Source: Trifolium pratense (taxonomy: Eukaryota; Streptophyta; Magnoliopsida; Fabales; Fabaceae). Taken from it: a DNA stretch of 64,000 nt. The stretch lies in contig NC_060060.1 in NCBI RefSeq assembly GCF_020283565.1, positions 14,012,001 to 14,076,000 of the forward strand. The letters run 5' to 3'. The notes beneath the pieces are model-generated. The model ran no database searches. It was given only the letters and a program-made list of their open reading frames with translations, and was not told where the DNA came from. Shown here piece after piece: positions 63,639 to 64,000 of the stretch (position 1 is its first letter; each line of letters opens with the position of its first letter). A program made the translations under genes and the position numbers.

Positions 63639-64000
63639 ATAATCATTATCAACGTTTTTTGCAAGAATTGTTTTTGTGATGTCAGTATTATCTTATCTAA
63701 TTCTCAATCATCCAATCAAATCGTGATTATAGATTATGTTGACGTAAGCATTGACGTCAGTGTTGTCTAATCTAAATCTTAATCATTCAATTAGATCATT
63801 ATCTCAAGCTCAAGGTAACTAAAGTTTCTGAAATTGCTGGTGAAAAGATTGATTTTATTTGGGAGCTCAAGTGATCAATGTTTTGACGGAAATGGATTCC
63901 CTGCAGTCAGTTTTTGACTGCAGGTTAATCTTAGCCATCCAAATTTATTAAAATATATTATTTATTTGATCAAAATTAAATCTAAGGGCTCTCATGCAGT
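63639..64000. other. Intergenic DNA with a short duplication
   Basis: A segment at about 63675-63730 (GTCAGTATTATCTTATCTAA, then AATCATCCAATCAAATC) recurs in diverged form at about 63755-63805. No gene is seen. Confidence 0.5.

Overview
The window is nuclear DNA of a dicot plant. A legume is likely, from the repeat families (SIRE/Maximus-type Copia element, tRNA-derived SINEs, Tourist-like MITEs that start GGGTTCGTTTGGTGC). That taxonomic call is inference. The DNA is AT-rich, the genes carry many introns, and more than half of the window is transposable-element sequence, often nested. There are no bacterial features.

Layout. 1-1366: 5' end of a decayed Copia element (minus strand), cut by the window edge. 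1667-4595: a three-level nest, with a MULE inside a PIF/Harbinger MITE inside a related Harbinger MITE. 4870-5998: LINE remnants. 6727-9429 (+): a four-exon RWP-RK gene whose first exon encodes a degenerate C2H2-like finger. 10429-14853: retroposon debris, a Copia LTR, a MULE-like element flanked by TA microsatellites, and a SINE. 15890-24850: a tandemly duplicated region with two intact two-exon genes for C2H2/EAR-motif proteins (16015-17527 and 20662-22056, both +), split by a CACTA remnant. 24360-34199: SINE, Harbinger MITE and Sirevirus complex containing a 1.8-kb duplicated block and a solo LTR. 34403-35965: a MULE with a perfect 9-bp target duplication. 37324-37894: an unrecognised gene fragment. 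39680-40800: an inverted-repeat element carrying what looks like a captured plastid-targeting exon. 41691-44868: a deleted Ty3/gypsy element. 45325-47115: SINE, MITE and other repeats. 48179-58880 (+): an intact 20-coding-exon SAC-domain phosphoinositide phosphatase of the RHD4/SAC7 type. 59357-59918: a LINE fragment. 60247-62861 (-): an intact five-exon receptor-like cytoplasmic kinase (RLCK-VII/PBL type). 62862-64000: its upstream region and a MITE.

Function. The five intact cellular genes are three putative nuclear regulators, a membrane phosphoinositide phosphatase and a signalling kinase. The phosphatase and the kinase converge tail to tail. The three regulators are related. Exon 1 of the RWP-RK gene and exon 1 of the two C2H2/EAR genes encode the same kind of module and all end in a phase-1 intron. 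One module has therefore apparently been joined to two different effector regions: an RWP-RK DNA-binding domain and a DLNxxP repression motif. This is the most unusual biological feature of the window. The most unusual mobile-element features are a Sirevirus with two in-frame, readthrough-type stop codons and an in-frame loss of reverse transcriptase, and the duplication/solo-LTR structure around it.
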